From assembly GCA_944325555.1 (NCBI GenBank), contig CALVAN010000008.1, positions 1 to 64,000 of the forward strand: DNA of 64,000 nt. The letters run 5' to 3'. Made by a program: the position numbers and the translations under genes. Below the pieces are notes generated by a model. The model was given only the letters and a program-made list of their open reading frames with translations, was not told the origin of the DNA and ran no database searches. Source of the DNA: Candidatus Gastranaerophilales bacterium (GTDB lineage: Bacteria > Cyanobacteriota > Vampirovibrionia > Gastranaerophilales > Gastranaerophilaceae). Shown here in pieces: positions 41,929-51,474 of this stretch; position 1 is the stretch's first letter, and each line of letters starts with the position of its first letter.

Positions 41929-42966
41929 TTATAAAACCTGAGAGATTTTGTTTAATTCTTCAACAATAACCCCGTAATCCGTTGTGCTCATAAGCTTGCC
42001 TCTTACTGCAGCGGCATTTTGAATGCCCTTTATGTAATAGGGGTAGAATTTTCTCATAAACGGGATTGCGTTCTTAACGCCTCTAAGTTCAACCTCTGTG
42101 TCCAGATGCTCTATTGCCCATTCTACTTTGGTTTTTATGTCAGCTTCTTCAAGCAGTTCGCCTGTTAAAAGATAGTGTTCGATGCGGTGAAGCAATTCAG
42201 GTGCCCCAAGGGTTGCACGTCCAACTGCAACGCCGTCTGCCCCGGTTATTTCAAGACATTCTTGTGCCTTTTGGGGGGTTGTTATATCTCCGTTTGCAAA
42301 TACAGGGATGTCTATTTCTTTTTTTATACCTGCAATAGCGCTCCAGTCAGCTTCGCCAGAGTACATTTGAGAACGTGTTCTGCAATGGATTGTTAATGCG
42401 TCAGCACCTGAAGTCTGCATAAGTTTTGCAAACTCTAAAAAGTTTTTTTCCGTTGAGGTGTAACCCAGACGGAATTTTACACTGACCGGAACATCAACGG
42501 CAGCTTTTACGGCTTTAACTATATCCGATGCCAGCTCGGGTGTGCGCATAAGAGCGGAACCATCACCGCCGCAGACAACCTTGCGCACGGGACAACCCAT
42601 ATTTATGTCAATGATTGATGGCTTTCTCTCCAGTTTCATAAGCTTTTTTGCTGCTGTTGCCATCATTTGCGGCTTGTGCCCCGAAAGCTGATAAGAAAGA
42701 GGAAATTCATTTTCTCTGTTTTCGAGTATCTTATCGCCGTCTTTTCTGTTTTGCATAAGCATTTCAGAGCTTATCATCTCTGTTGTCAAAAGGCTGTCTT
42801 TAGAGAATCTTCTTATTAACTGTCTGTATGGCAAATCCGTAATACCGGCCATAGGGGCAAGCATTACGGGACTTTTTAGCAAAACATTACCGATTTTTAT
42901 CTGAAATTCTTTATTATTTTTTTGAAGCGGCGGGTTTTGCGGTTGTGTTTGATACAGGTTTGTCAT
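41929..42966 (-). CDS. dusB: tRNA-dihydrouridine synthase (DusB-like)
   Basis: 345 aa. A TIM-barrel flavoenzyme with VMLAPMAGITDLPYRQL, ELSGHKP-type region (YQLSGHKPQMM), DINMGCPVRKVVCGGDGSALM with the catalytic Cys in GCP, FRLGYTSTEKN, IHCRTRSQMYSGEADW and FANGDI. It reduces uridine to dihydrouridine in tRNA using FMN and NAD(P)H. Its start overlaps the end of the TPR gene by 53 nt; I keep the long start because no other Met occurs before the first barrel strand. Confidence 0.92.
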   Translation of the reverse strand: MTNLYQTQPQNPPLQKNNKEFQIKIGNVLLKSPVMLAPMAGITDLPYRQLIRRFSKDSLLTTEMISSEMLMQNRKDGDKILENRENEFPLSYQLSGHKPQMMATAAKKLMKLERKPSIIDINMGCPVRKVVCGGDGSALMRTPELASDIVKAVKAAVDVPVSVKFRLGYTSTEKNFLEFAKLMQTSGADALTIHCRTRSQMYSGEADWSAIAGIKKEIDIPVFANGDITTPQKAQECLEITGADGVAVGRATLGAPELLHRIEHYLLTGELLEEADIKTKVEWAIEHLDTEVELRGVKNAIPFMRKFYPYYIKGIQNAAAVRGKLMSTTDYGVIVEELNKISQVL

Positions 42967-45148
42967 AGGCTTTCAGTTCCTGTATTCTCTTTTGAGAATA
43001 TCTGGTATAGTCATTTGTTTCGGCAACCTTTTTGGTTTCTGCCAGATACTTTTTGTAGTATGAAAGCGCATTTGTGTATTGAGCAAGATAATCATAATCA
43101 ATTGCAATCGAGTAGTTTGTGATTGTCAATTTGGGATTATATTGCAGCGCTTTTTTATAATCGTTTATTGCTTGTTGGTATTTCTTTTGTGCGTCATAGA
43201 CAGTAGCTCTGTAATAATAAGCGTCAGCATTTTGAGGGTCAGATTTTACTACGTTGTTTAAGACATTCAATGCTTCGGCATATTGTTGTTTTTCTATCAT
43301 AGAAAGAGCCTTATCCATTTGTGCCGTGGACTCTTGTTCTGTTACATAAGCAAGTAAATCTTTTGTTGCTTTGTGTTCTGGATTTAGAGCAAGTGCTTTT
43401 TTCGCATAGGTTCTTGCGTTTGCATAATCGTTTGCGTTAGCATAAGCAAGTGCCGTAAAGTAAGCTGTTTCAATATTTTTAGGGTCAAGCTGCAAAGATT
43501 TTGCATAAGACTGTGCAGCTGTCTTATTGTTTCCGAGAGCCTGATAACAAGCTCCGATACCTAAAAGTGCTTCAGGTGTCGTCGGTATAATTTTGTTGTA
43601 GACATTTATTGCTTCCTGATATTTCTTTTCCGCATAAAGCTTAGAGGCGTCGTTATAGAGAAGTGATATAGTTTCTGCATCAATAGAGGCAAGTTGTTTT
43701 TTTATTGTTTGATTTTCAGGGAACAATCCCTGTGCATCTCCAAGCACTGAACGTGCTTTATCATAGCTGCTTTGCTGCATATAAGCTTGCGCAAGGTTAA
43801 TGTATGCATTTTCATTTTTCGGGGCTAATTTGATTACCTGATTGTAATAAGGAATTGCCTCTGCAATGCGGTTGGCTTTGTGAAGTTCATATGCGTAGTT
43901 GTATAAAAGTCCTGCATTTTTGGGTTCTTCTGTTATCTGTTTTTTCAGGTAGGCAAGTCTTTCTTCAGGTGTCATGGTCGTTTCGTACATATTGTACAAT
44001 TCATTTTTTATATCCTGATTTGAAGGGTCAAGATTGAGAGCAAGTTTGTAGTTTTCAATAGCTGCATCTTTTTTTCCCATAGCCTTGTAGCATTGAGCTT
44101 TATATAAGTATGCAAGCATAAAATTAGGATTGAAGTTAGTTATTGTATCATAAGCTTCAATAGCTGTTTCGTAATCTTTTTGTTCCTGATACAGTGTGCC
44201 CATATTTAATCTGGTAGTTGTGTTTGACGGGTTAATGGATTCGGCTTTTCTGTATTCAGCCAGTGCTCCTTGATAATCCTTTTTCTTTTGCAAGACCGCA
44301 CCGAGATTTGCGTGAGCCTCTGCATCCTGCGGATTGTCTGAAACTTTTTGGCGCCAGATATTTTCTAAAGACATAAGAATGTCGTCATTGCTACCGGTTT
44401 TAGACAGAGCAAGGTTATATTCTTCTGCCGCCAGATCTATCTTTCCCAGCCTTTCATAGGCGCCGGCCAGTTTTAAATGAAGATCACTGTTTTTTGCATC
44501 CAGAGCTATCGCTTCTTTTAAATTATCTACTGCAAGATTATTTAAATTTAATATGTAATAAATAGAGCCTATATTGGCAAGAGCTTCTTTTCTGCAGGGA
44601 GTATCATTAACCGCTTTTTGAAATTCAGTCATAGCTGCTGCAAATTCTCCCTGAGCACGCAGAGATTTGCCCATTGTCAGATGACCTTTTGGAGTTTGGT
44701 CTGCATTTATTGCATACAAAATGGTTTCAAGATTTTCTTCCATTGTATTTATATCTGAAACATATTTTGCTTCTGTAGGTTCATTATTGTAATATTTCAT
44801 ATAGAAAATTGCGGAGCGCAGATCATTCGCTGCCTTATTGTAGTCCATTGCCTTGTTATTATAGTATTGAGCTCTTTCAAGATATGTGTTAACAAGCTGG
44901 ATTCTTGCCGATTTATCTGTCGGATTTTCTCTTAAAGCTTTTCTAAACTCGGCAATTGCTTCCGTATAGTTATTGGATTTTAAAAGTTCAAGTCCTTTGT
45001 TGTAATAAACGGAGCCGAGCTGTGAGTAGTTGTTGTTGTCATAGTTTACGTTTACTACATTGTCTTCTGCGAAAACAGCCGGCGAATTCATTATTGCAAG
45101 TAAAAAAAGTACAGTTAATATTTTTTTTGTTCTGGCTTGTTTATGCAT
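42914..45148 (-). CDS. Secreted/periplasmic TPR-repeat protein
   Basis: 744 aa. Signal peptide near residues 7-28 (KKILTVLFLLAIMNSPAVFA-ED). The rest is about 15 tetratricopeptide repeats such as YYNKGLELLKSNNYTEAIAE, AEAHANLGAVLQKKKDYQGA and AYYYRATVYDAQKKYQQAIN, ending in a Lys-rich tail. TPR arrays scaffold protein complexes; here probably envelope or secretion machinery, but no partner is evident. The last 53 nt overlap dusB on the same strand, so the genes are coupled. Confidence 0.88.
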   Translation of the reverse strand: MHKQARTKKILTVLFLLAIMNSPAVFAEDNVVNVNYDNNNYSQLGSVYYNKGLELLKSNNYTEAIAEFRKALRENPTDKSARIQLVNTYLERAQYYNNKAMDYNKAANDLRSAIFYMKYYNNEPTEAKYVSDINTMEENLETILYAINADQTPKGHLTMGKSLRAQGEFAAAMTEFQKAVNDTPCRKEALANIGSIYYILNLNNLAVDNLKEAIALDAKNSDLHLKLAGAYERLGKIDLAAEEYNLALSKTGSNDDILMSLENIWRQKVSDNPQDAEAHANLGAVLQKKKDYQGALAEYRKAESINPSNTTTRLNMGTLYQEQKDYETAIEAYDTITNFNPNFMLAYLYKAQCYKAMGKKDAAIENYKLALNLDPSNQDIKNELYNMYETTMTPEERLAYLKKQITEEPKNAGLLYNYAYELHKANRIAEAIPYYNQVIKLAPKNENAYINLAQAYMQQSSYDKARSVLGDAQGLFPENQTIKKQLASIDAETISLLYNDASKLYAEKKYQEAINVYNKIIPTTPEALLGIGACYQALGNNKTAAQSYAKSLQLDPKNIETAYFTALAYANANDYANARTYAKKALALNPEHKATKDLLAYVTEQESTAQMDKALSMIEKQQYAEALNVLNNVVKSDPQNADAYYYRATVYDAQKKYQQAINDYKKALQYNPKLTITNYSIAIDYDYLAQYTNALSYYKKYLAETKKVAETNDYTRYSQKRIQELKAYDKPVSNTTAKPAASKK

Positions 45149-45414
45149 AGGTCCGCCTTTCTGTTTTTGATGGACAAAATATGTATATATTATAAGTCAA
45201 ATTAAAAAAAAGGGTAAATATAGCTTAGTTACGTTACAAAATATTACCAATTGTATTGCGTAAAAAAAATTACCATGTATGATAATAATGTCAGAAAAGT
45301 TACCCGACAATTTAATATACACCCGGCGGATATTTTCCTGCCTTATTTTTGTTGTTAAATTGTCTTTAATATTTACCCAAAAAATTTACAATTACACTAA
45401 GGAAAGGTAATAAA
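45149..45414. promoter_or_regulatory. Divergent promoter region before rpsE
   Basis: 266 nt of AT-rich DNA between the minus-strand TPR gene and rpsE. It should contain promoters for both; I do not recognise a ribosomal-protein autoregulatory leader by eye. The ribosome site AAGGAAAGG precedes the rpsE start. Confidence 0.4.
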
Positions 45415-46068
45415 GTGGAAGAAAAAGAAATTCAAGAAGTTGAAGCAGTTGAAACTGAACAAGCAGCAGAAGCTGTTGAAACAACTGAACAAGCAACAGA
45501 AGAAAAACCTGCTCCTGCTAAAAAAGGCAGAGGTCAGGCTAAAGGCAAAGGCAGAAAAAAAGTAGAAACAGTTGAAAACGCTCCTCAATCCGAATGGAAA
45601 GAAAGAGTTGTTCAAATCAGCCGTGTAACAAAAGTTGTTAAGGGCGGTAAAAAATTGAGCTTCAGAGCTATCGTTATCGTAGGCAACGGCAAAGGTCAGG
45701 TAGGCGTAGGCTGTGCTAAAGCATCCGAAGTTATTATCGCTATTCAAAAAGCTATTGCAGAAGGCAGAAAAAACCTTATTACGGTACCTATTTTCAAAAC
45801 AACTATTCCTCACCCTATCACAGGCCGTTCAGGTGCGGGTGCTGTAATGTTGAAACCTGCTTCTCAAGGTACAGGTGTTATTGCAGGCGGTGCTGTTCGT
45901 GCAGTATTAGAGCTTGCAGGTATCGAAAATATCCTGAGCAAATCATTGGGTTCAAAATCTCCGCTTAACGCAGCTAATGCAACAATGGAAGCATTAAAAG
46001 GTTTAAGAACATTCAATGATGTTGCTAAAGTAAGAGGTTTATCTCTCAACCAAATGCTCAACGCATAA
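45415..46068 (+). CDS. rpsE: Ribosomal protein S5
   Basis: 217 aa with a GTG start preceded by AAGGAAAGG. The core begins [18 protein letters not shown] and continues [20 protein letters not shown], the S5 RNA-binding fold, with [19 protein letters not shown] in the C-terminal domain. S5 in the 30S subunit guards decoding accuracy and helps helicase action at the mRNA entry. A ~60-residue N-terminal extension, first acidic ([19 protein letters not shown]) then Lys/Gly-rich, is longer than usual. It is the first gene of this small ribosomal cluster; rplR and rplF, its normal upstream neighbours, are absent. Confidence 0.97.
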   Translation: MEEKEIQEVEAVETEQAAEAVETTEQATEEKPAPAKKGRGQAKGKGRKKVETVENAPQSEWKERVVQISRVTKVVKGGKKLSFRAIVIVGNGKGQVGVGCAKASEVIIAIQKAIAEGRKNLITVPIFKTTIPHPITGRSGAGAVMLKPASQGTGVIAGGAVRAVLELAGIENILSKSLGSKSPLNAANATMEALKGLRTFNDVAKVRGLSLNQMLNA

Positions 46069-46112
46069 TGTGTAAGTTTTAATCAGAACAATAAGAAAAG
46101 GAAATAATAAAA

Positions 46113-46304
46113 ATGGCTAAAGATAAATTAGAAAAAGTTTCGATTAAACTTACAAGAAGTTTAATCGGCTCTACAAAAGACCAAATTAAGGTTGTTAGAG
46201 CACTCGGTTTGAAAAAAACTAACGATGTAGTTGAACACTTTGCAAGTCCTACTATAATGGGTATGGTTAACAAAGTACCTCATCTTGTTACTGTAATAAA
46301 ATAA
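46113..46304 (+). CDS. rpmD: Ribosomal protein L30
   Basis: 63 aa, full length. VSIKLTRSLIGSTKDQIKVV and ALGLKKTNDVVEH are the bacterial L30 pattern. It is a 50S component placed, as usual, between rpsE and rplO. From memory, cyanobacteria lack L30, so its presence separates this genome from true cyanobacteria despite the cyanobacterial look of S5. Confidence 0.95.
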   Translation: MAKDKLEKVSIKLTRSLIGSTKDQIKVVRALGLKKTNDVVEHFASPTIMGMVNKVPHLVTVIK

Positions 46305-46343
46305 ATTAAGTTAAGTAGATAATAAATTAAAGGACAATATAAA

Positions 46344-46796
46344 ATGGCAGAAAGAATAACATTAGAAGACTTAAGACCTGCTGACGGTGCTACTCACAGA
46401 ACAAAAAGAGTAGGCAGAGGCAGATCATCAGGTCGCGGTAAAACATCTTGCCGTGGTCACAACGGTGAAGGACAGCGCTCAGGCAGCTCTCAAAAGAGAG
46501 GTTTTGAAGGCGGACAGATGCCGTCTTACAGACAAATGCCTAAATTAAAAGGTTTTACAAACTTTGCTGCTCTTAACTGTGCACAAATCAACGTTAAAGA
46601 TATAGAAAAACTTGACGCATCTGAAATTGATTTGACATGGTTAATTCAAAACGGCAAAGCTCATCCGAGCTCAGAAGTATTGAGAGTTCTCGGTAACGGT
46701 GAAATCTCTAAAGCCGTAACCGTTAAAGCCAGATACTTCACTCCGTCGGCTAAAGAAAAAATTGAAAAAGCTGGCGGTAAAGCTGAATTAGTTTAA
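46344..46796 (+). CDS. rplO: Ribosomal protein L15
   Basis: 150 aa. The Gly/Arg-rich N-terminal tail (KRVGRGRSSGRGKTSCRGHN) that threads into 23S rRNA and the FEGGQMPSYRQMPKLKGF motif are diagnostic. It is an assembly protein of the 50S subunit. Standard position between rpmD and secY. Confidence 0.97.
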   Translation: MAERITLEDLRPADGATHRTKRVGRGRSSGRGKTSCRGHNGEGQRSGSSQKRGFEGGQMPSYRQMPKLKGFTNFAALNCAQINVKDIEKLDASEIDLTWLIQNGKAHPSSEVLRVLGNGEISKAVTVKARYFTPSAKEKIEKAGGKAELV

Positions 46797-46951
46797 AAGT
46801 TGATACTGCAAGCCGATTTATAAGGCTTGCAGTTAACTTATATTCTCCGTACTGATGTTTTGGGGAAAATTTATCAGGCGGGAAAGTACAGAGGGCTGAA
46901 TTTCAAAAATCTTGAATTCCCTCTATTAAAAGGAATATGGAGAAAAAATAA

Positions 46952-48304
46952 ATGCAAAATGCAAGAATGAAACCCCCGTCAATGGATGATGTGGTTTCTA
47001 TGTTTCAGGCTTCAGGGCTGAAGTCAAAATTAATATTTACTTTTGCAATGATTGTAATTTTTAGACTTGGTGTTGCGCTTCCTTTATATGGTATCAATAA
47101 CGAAGTTTTTTCTAAAATTGCACAGGGAAACAACATAATCGGTTTTATCGATTTGTTTTCGGGCGGTGCTTTGGCTAACGTTTCAATACTTGCTTTAGGT
47201 ATCGGACCTTACATCACCGCTTCAATTATTATGCAGCTTTTAACGGTAATCATTCCGCATCTTGAACAGCTGCAAAAAGAAGAAGGCGAAGCCGGAAGAA
47301 GAAAAATTTCTCAATATACAAGATACTTTACAGTATTTATTTCTTTCTTTCAGGCATGTATTTTCCTTTTGTATCTTTTGCATCAGGCACCGGCTGCAAT
47401 TTTGCCCGGCGTATCACATGTTGCATTCTTTATCGGGTCTGCAATTATCCTTACTGCAGGTTCCGTGTTTGTAATGTGGCTGGCTGAATTGATGACAGAA
47501 AGAGGTATAGGTAACGGCGGTTCCATGTTGATTTTTGTAGGTATTATTTCAAGAATCCCGTTCTATTGTGAAAAAACAGGACAGCTTGTTGTAAACGATA
47601 CTTCTTTGCAATTATCGCTGCTTGTTTTGCTTGCAATCTTCTTTGCCACAATGGTATTGATTGTAATTATGCAGGAAGCAATAAGAAAAGTTCTTATTGT
47701 AAACCCGAAACGTCAGGTTGGTAACAAAATTTACGGCGGCGTAAACACATACATTCCGTTTAAGATGAATCCGGGCGGGGTTATGCCTATCATCTTTGCT
47801 ATTGCTATTTTGTTGTTCCCGACCACCGTAATAAGCATTATCGGTCAGGCTAATTTACCTGCCGGAGCTCTTAAGGATACTATCACATGGCTGGCTAATT
47901 TCCTGAATCCGTCGGGATGGGTGCATTATGTACTGTACTTCCTTTTGATTGTTTTCTTAACTTTCTTTTACGCTTCTATTATGCCTAATATGCAGCCTAA
48001 AGAAATTGCGAACAATCTTAAAAAGTATGGTTCTTCAATTCCCGGCATAAAACCCGGAAAACCGACTGCGGAAGCTCTTGATAAAATTATTTCAAGACTT
48101 ACTCTGCTCGGTGCGCTGTGCTTGGGTATAGTTGCTCTGATTCCGTCAGGTGCTTCTTATATCACAAACATCACAACTCTTCAGGGGATAGGGGCTACGT
48201 CTTTAATCATTATGGTTGGTGTTGCGCTTGACTTTATCAATCAGATTAAGACTCAGCTTCTTGCAAGAAATTACGAAAGCTTCCTGAAAGAACCTAATAA
48301 GTAA
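46952..48304 (+). CDS. secY: Preprotein translocase channel subunit SecY
   Basis: 450 aa with ten predicted helices. Landmarks: FAMIVIFRLGVALPLYGIN (helix 1), DLFSGGALANVSILALGIGP (plug/helix 2 region), ITASIIMQLL, TERGIGNGGSMLIF, and the cytoplasmic loop PKRQVGNKIYGGVNTYIP. SecYEG carries signal-peptide proteins across or into the membrane. It closes this ribosomal cluster at a terminator; adk, map and infA, which commonly follow, are not here. Confidence 0.97.
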   Translation: MQNARMKPPSMDDVVSMFQASGLKSKLIFTFAMIVIFRLGVALPLYGINNEVFSKIAQGNNIIGFIDLFSGGALANVSILALGIGPYITASIIMQLLTVIIPHLEQLQKEEGEAGRRKISQYTRYFTVFISFFQACIFLLYLLHQAPAAILPGVSHVAFFIGSAIILTAGSVFVMWLAELMTERGIGNGGSMLIFVGIISRIPFYCEKTGQLVVNDTSLQLSLLVLLAIFFATMVLIVIMQEAIRKVLIVNPKRQVGNKIYGGVNTYIPFKMNPGGVMPIIFAIAILLFPTTVISIIGQANLPAGALKDTITWLANFLNPSGWVHYVLYFLLIVFLTFFYASIMPNMQPKEIANNLKKYGSSIPGIKPGKPTAEALDKIISRLTLLGALCLGIVALIPSGASYITNITTLQGIGATSLIIMVGVALDFINQIKTQLLARNYESFLKEPNK

Positions 48305-48323
48305 ATAATCATTTTGTAAAAAT

Positions 48324-48360
48324 AAAAAGCTCTCTTGATTTATGTTAAGAGAGCTTTTTT
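48324..48360 (+). terminator. Strong terminator after secY
   Basis: The perfect 13-bp stem AAAAAGCTCTCTT/AAGAGAGCTTTTT (48324-48336 with 48347-48359) has a 10-nt loop and a T-run. Confidence 0.92.
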
Positions 48361-48459
48361 ACATATCTTTATAAATTTTCGATTTAAGGCAATTCTGAAG
48401 TTTGTTTTGTTTTCTTAAGTTTACTACGGAAGTGTGAATACAGGAGTGTTAACGATTCT

Positions 48460-48990
48460 ATGGTAAACGGGTATAATTCAAGTGTTCATTCAAGTTATGT
48501 ACAGCAGGGTAACGTAATGCCTATGTATTCACGGTATGGCACTGCTGATACAGACCGCAGAAATGTTCCGGCTCAAAATATTAGTATGCCGCCGGTGAAT
48601 GTTGCTAAAAGAACATATAATACGACGGTGCATCAAACAGTGCCAGGTCCGCAGTATAATGTGCTACAAAAACAAGTGCCGCAGCAGCCTTTGCAGCAAA
48701 ATAAAAATGTTGAACATACTGAAGAAAAAGAAAATCTCTTGTGGAAAGCAATTAAAAACGATAAAACTGCCATAGCAGTCGGCACCGTTGTGTCAGCAGT
48801 TGCAATACTGGCAATGATTTTGTCACCTAAATCAGTAAAGAATATACAAAAAGGTTCTAAAAAATGCTTTATTAAAAGATTTGCAGACTCTGTAAAAACA
48901 AAATGGCAAAATTACAGAGCGGATTACAAGGCTCGTATGGCAGCAAAAGCGCCGGAACGCAACCATTTGACTCCATATTTAATTACATAG
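48460..48990 (+). CDS. Unknown single-span membrane protein with Q/P-rich N-terminus
   Basis: 176 aa, not recognised. Residues 1-95 are low-complexity (Gln, Asn, Pro, Tyr, Val), probably disordered and possibly surface- or periplasm-exposed. One hydrophobic helix follows (TAIAVGTVVSAVAILAMILS, ~residues 106-125), then a strongly basic tail (KSVKNIQKGSKKCFIKRFAD) that by the positive-inside rule would be cytoplasmic. It has its own short promoter region after the secY terminator and is convergent with the next gene. Confidence 0.6.
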   Translation: MVNGYNSSVHSSYVQQGNVMPMYSRYGTADTDRRNVPAQNISMPPVNVAKRTYNTTVHQTVPGPQYNVLQKQVPQQPLQQNKNVEHTEEKENLLWKAIKNDKTAIAVGTVVSAVAILAMILSPKSVKNIQKGSKKCFIKRFADSVKTKWQNYRADYKARMAAKAPERNHLTPYLIT

Positions 48991-49002
48991 TTTAAATTTT
49001 TG

Positions 49003-49809
49003 TTATTCTTCCGCAATTTTTGATTTTGATTCAATAAACAGGTTCATAATCTCTATATCGTCATAATCTACATAAGCAGTTTGAAAAAGGTTTTTTCCTG
49101 CTTTTATTGTAAGCTGATTTTGTCCGATTCTGATAAGGCTGCGGGGAATTTTTATCTGTTGGTTGTCACCGTTGAGGTTTAACTCAGCAATCATATTGCC
49201 GTTAAAATATATCTGCGGCGGGGCTGCAAATGAGGTTGTAACTTTTGACTGTCCCATATCTCTAGCCATTTTTGTGTCAATTCCTATGACAGATCCTATA
49301 ATAAGATACATATCGCCATCTGATGCAATTTTTTTTATATTAAAATTTTTTGTGTAAAAAGGTCCGATTGCTTTTATCCTAAAATCAGCAGCGTTTGCGG
49401 AGCGTTCTGAATAGTTGTCATCCCCTATGTGGTAAAGATCTTTGTCTATGATAATGTCATGAGGATTTGTTTTTTCAATACCTATAACTAGCGGTTTGCT
49501 TGCCGACTGTCCGTCAATAGTTAGAGAAAAAGGTTTATATCCTTCTTTTTCCACGGACATTATTGTAGGTGCATCTATTTTTGCACCAAGCGAAAAACGC
49601 CCCTGCTCATCGGTTTGTGTTTTATATCCTCTTGAGGGCAGTGTAACATCAGCCTGACTTATCGGGGCCTGGGTTTTGGAATCAATTACCTGATTGTAGT
49701 CACCTGAAATTCCGCTTTTTTCAACATTACCGTTTATTGCCGCAAAACAGATTGTAGTGCTTAAAATCAGACTGAGGCTTGTTATTGCAATAGTTTTAAA
49801 TTTGTTCAT
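49003..49809 (-). CDS. Secreted protein with carboxypeptidase-regulatory-like domain
   Basis: 268 aa. Signal peptide MNKFKTIAITSLSLILSTTI-CFA. Residues ~30-100 form a beta-sandwich of the CarboxypepD_reg type (SGDYNQVIDSKTQAPISQAD, TDEQGRFSLGAKI, VEKEGYKPFSLTI). The C-terminal half is predicted beta-rich without a recognised family. It is probably an exported envelope or adhesion protein. It lies convergent to the Q/P-rich membrane protein and is monocistronic. Confidence 0.7.
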   Translation of the reverse strand: MNKFKTIAITSLSLILSTTICFAAINGNVEKSGISGDYNQVIDSKTQAPISQADVTLPSRGYKTQTDEQGRFSLGAKIDAPTIMSVEKEGYKPFSLTIDGQSASKPLVIGIEKTNPHDIIIDKDLYHIGDDNYSERSANAADFRIKAIGPFYTKNFNIKKIASDGDMYLIIGSVIGIDTKMARDMGQSKVTTSFAAPPQIYFNGNMIAELNLNGDNQQIKIPRSLIRIGQNQLTIKAGKNLFQTAYVDYDDIEIMNLFIESKSKIAEE

Positions 49810-49911
49810 TTTATAAATCCTCCATATCTGCTAATTATCAGGCAGATTTGTCAGATTATATTTTTATTTAAAACTAAAAAACAAACCATACGACAATTTG
49901 GCTAAGTCTGT

Positions 49912-51204
49912 TTAGGCCGGACCAATTTTTCGTCCGTCTACGGGTTCATTGTTATTTTTATTGGCAAGTGATTCAACCGTTTCTAATCCAGGTTCTATGA
50001 ATTTTTTAATTATGTATTTATGTACAAAATTATCAATAGGAACTGCGAGCAAGCCAAGAGCAATAAAGCCGCCTGCTGTTTTTAATAATCCGAGTTTAAT
50101 ACTTTTGCCTTTTATATAATTTCTTAGGGCCGTACGTGCTATTTCTAATCGGGTTGCATAGTTTTCTATAGAAGCTTTGTATTCAGGATTTTTTAGCAGT
50201 TCTTTAACAACCCTTGCTGAGTCTATTTTGTCTTTTACAAGTATTCTTCTTTTTTCGACGCTGTCATAATTTTTGGTTATTGCCTGAATTAATGTTTTTT
50301 GCGCTTTATCTTCGGAATTTAATATTTTTTTGACAAGATAATCAGGAGATTTTTCAATAAGCAGTTTTGCTCTTTTTTCTGAATTTTTGATTGCCTTGTC
50401 ATAGAGTTTTAAAAGCTCAGGGTGGTCTGATGCAATTTGTTCCCTTGTAGAATTTTCAAGAATCGTTTGTTTTTCAAAAAGTTTTTTGGCTTGATTTTCA
50501 AAGAATGTCAGAACATCGGATTCGTCCGCTTTGGCAGAAGCAACCGGACGTTTTGTATGTCCGAAAAATCTTACGATTTTTGAGAATATACCTTCTGTTT
50601 TCAGGTCTTTTCTCGTTGAGGCAAGAGCCGGCTTTAATTTTTCGTCTATAATTCGTTCCTTGACTCTTTCAAAACCTGTTTTTACTGTGCCGTCAGATGC
50701 TACAACAGAACCTTTTGCAAAGTTTTTGTTATCAAATTCGTCTAAAAGTCTGTTGAAGGTTTCTTCCTTGGCTGTGGCGCTCAGGTTGGAGCCGTCAAAT
50801 TTTGCGGTATAGCCTGCAATATTTTGTCCTACTTTAACTGCAGTAGTAGGTAAGATTACACTTGCAAGAGCCTGAAATATAGCCTGCTGAACAGCAGCAG
50901 CTGCTGAAGCACGGGTGTAATCGCCTTCTTTGCCACGTCTGTACTTGTCATAAATATCAGCACCGAGATACATAAGTGCAGGTATCCACAATAACAGCTC
51001 TGCAGCCTTTCCCCATACCGGCATGGCAGAAACTGCTGCACCGACTTCATTTGAGTAGGCAAACGCCCTGAGCGGATATTGTGCAAGAGGGTCATCAGGA
51101 TTTTTTATAATCTCTTTTATCTCTTCCTTTTTTGTTTTCTGCTTAATAGGTGTTAGTTTTACCTTTGGCATTATTACAGAATATGTTGTACTGAATTCTG
51201 ACAA
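49912..51204 (-). CDS. Unknown membrane-associated helical protein
   Basis: 430 aa, not recognised. A basic N-terminus (MPKVKLTPIKQKTKKEEIKE), a hydrophobic patch (GKAAELLLWIPALMYLGADI, ~residues 64-83), a central Lys/Glu-rich helical region (~150-360) and a second hydrophobic segment (LLKTAGGFIALGLLAVPIDN, ~residues 375-394). In layout (hydrophobic pairs around charged helices) it resembles the proteins at 34922-36481 and 57510-58418, and all three may belong to a lineage-specific group. No catalytic motif is seen. Confidence 0.6.
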   Translation of the reverse strand: MSEFSTTYSVIMPKVKLTPIKQKTKKEEIKEIIKNPDDPLAQYPLRAFAYSNEVGAAVSAMPVWGKAAELLLWIPALMYLGADIYDKYRRGKEGDYTRASAAAAVQQAIFQALASVILPTTAVKVGQNIAGYTAKFDGSNLSATAKEETFNRLLDEFDNKNFAKGSVVASDGTVKTGFERVKERIIDEKLKPALASTRKDLKTEGIFSKIVRFFGHTKRPVASAKADESDVLTFFENQAKKLFEKQTILENSTREQIASDHPELLKLYDKAIKNSEKRAKLLIEKSPDYLVKKILNSEDKAQKTLIQAITKNYDSVEKRRILVKDKIDSARVVKELLKNPEYKASIENYATRLEIARTALRNYIKGKSIKLGLLKTAGGFIALGLLAVPIDNFVHKYIIKKFIEPGLETVESLANKNNNEPVDGRKIGPA

Positions 51205-51474
51205 TGTTACTTCCCTTTAAAATAACAGACGATAGTTGTTTATCCATAAACATTTTTGCAAGGAATTTTATCATAATCTAAAGATTCCGCTAAGTAAACA
51301 ACCGTGAAAAAAAATTTTTGCTATTATTATAAATTTTGTTAACATTGTTAAAATGACACCAATGAGAGGGATTTGTTTTAATGAAAAAATGTTATACTGA
51401 TTCCCCTACGCCATAAAGATGAAAGCCGTATAAATTAATTGAATTATTGTTAAAATTCTAATAGAATAATTACT

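Noticed and set aside
51380-51474. Possible cyclic-di-GMP riboswitch before the GGDEF gene
   Set aside because: The leader has a short conserved-looking stretch (CCCCTACGCCATAAAGATGA) but lacks the GEMM motif elements GCAAACC and the tetraloop receptor; I cannot support it.
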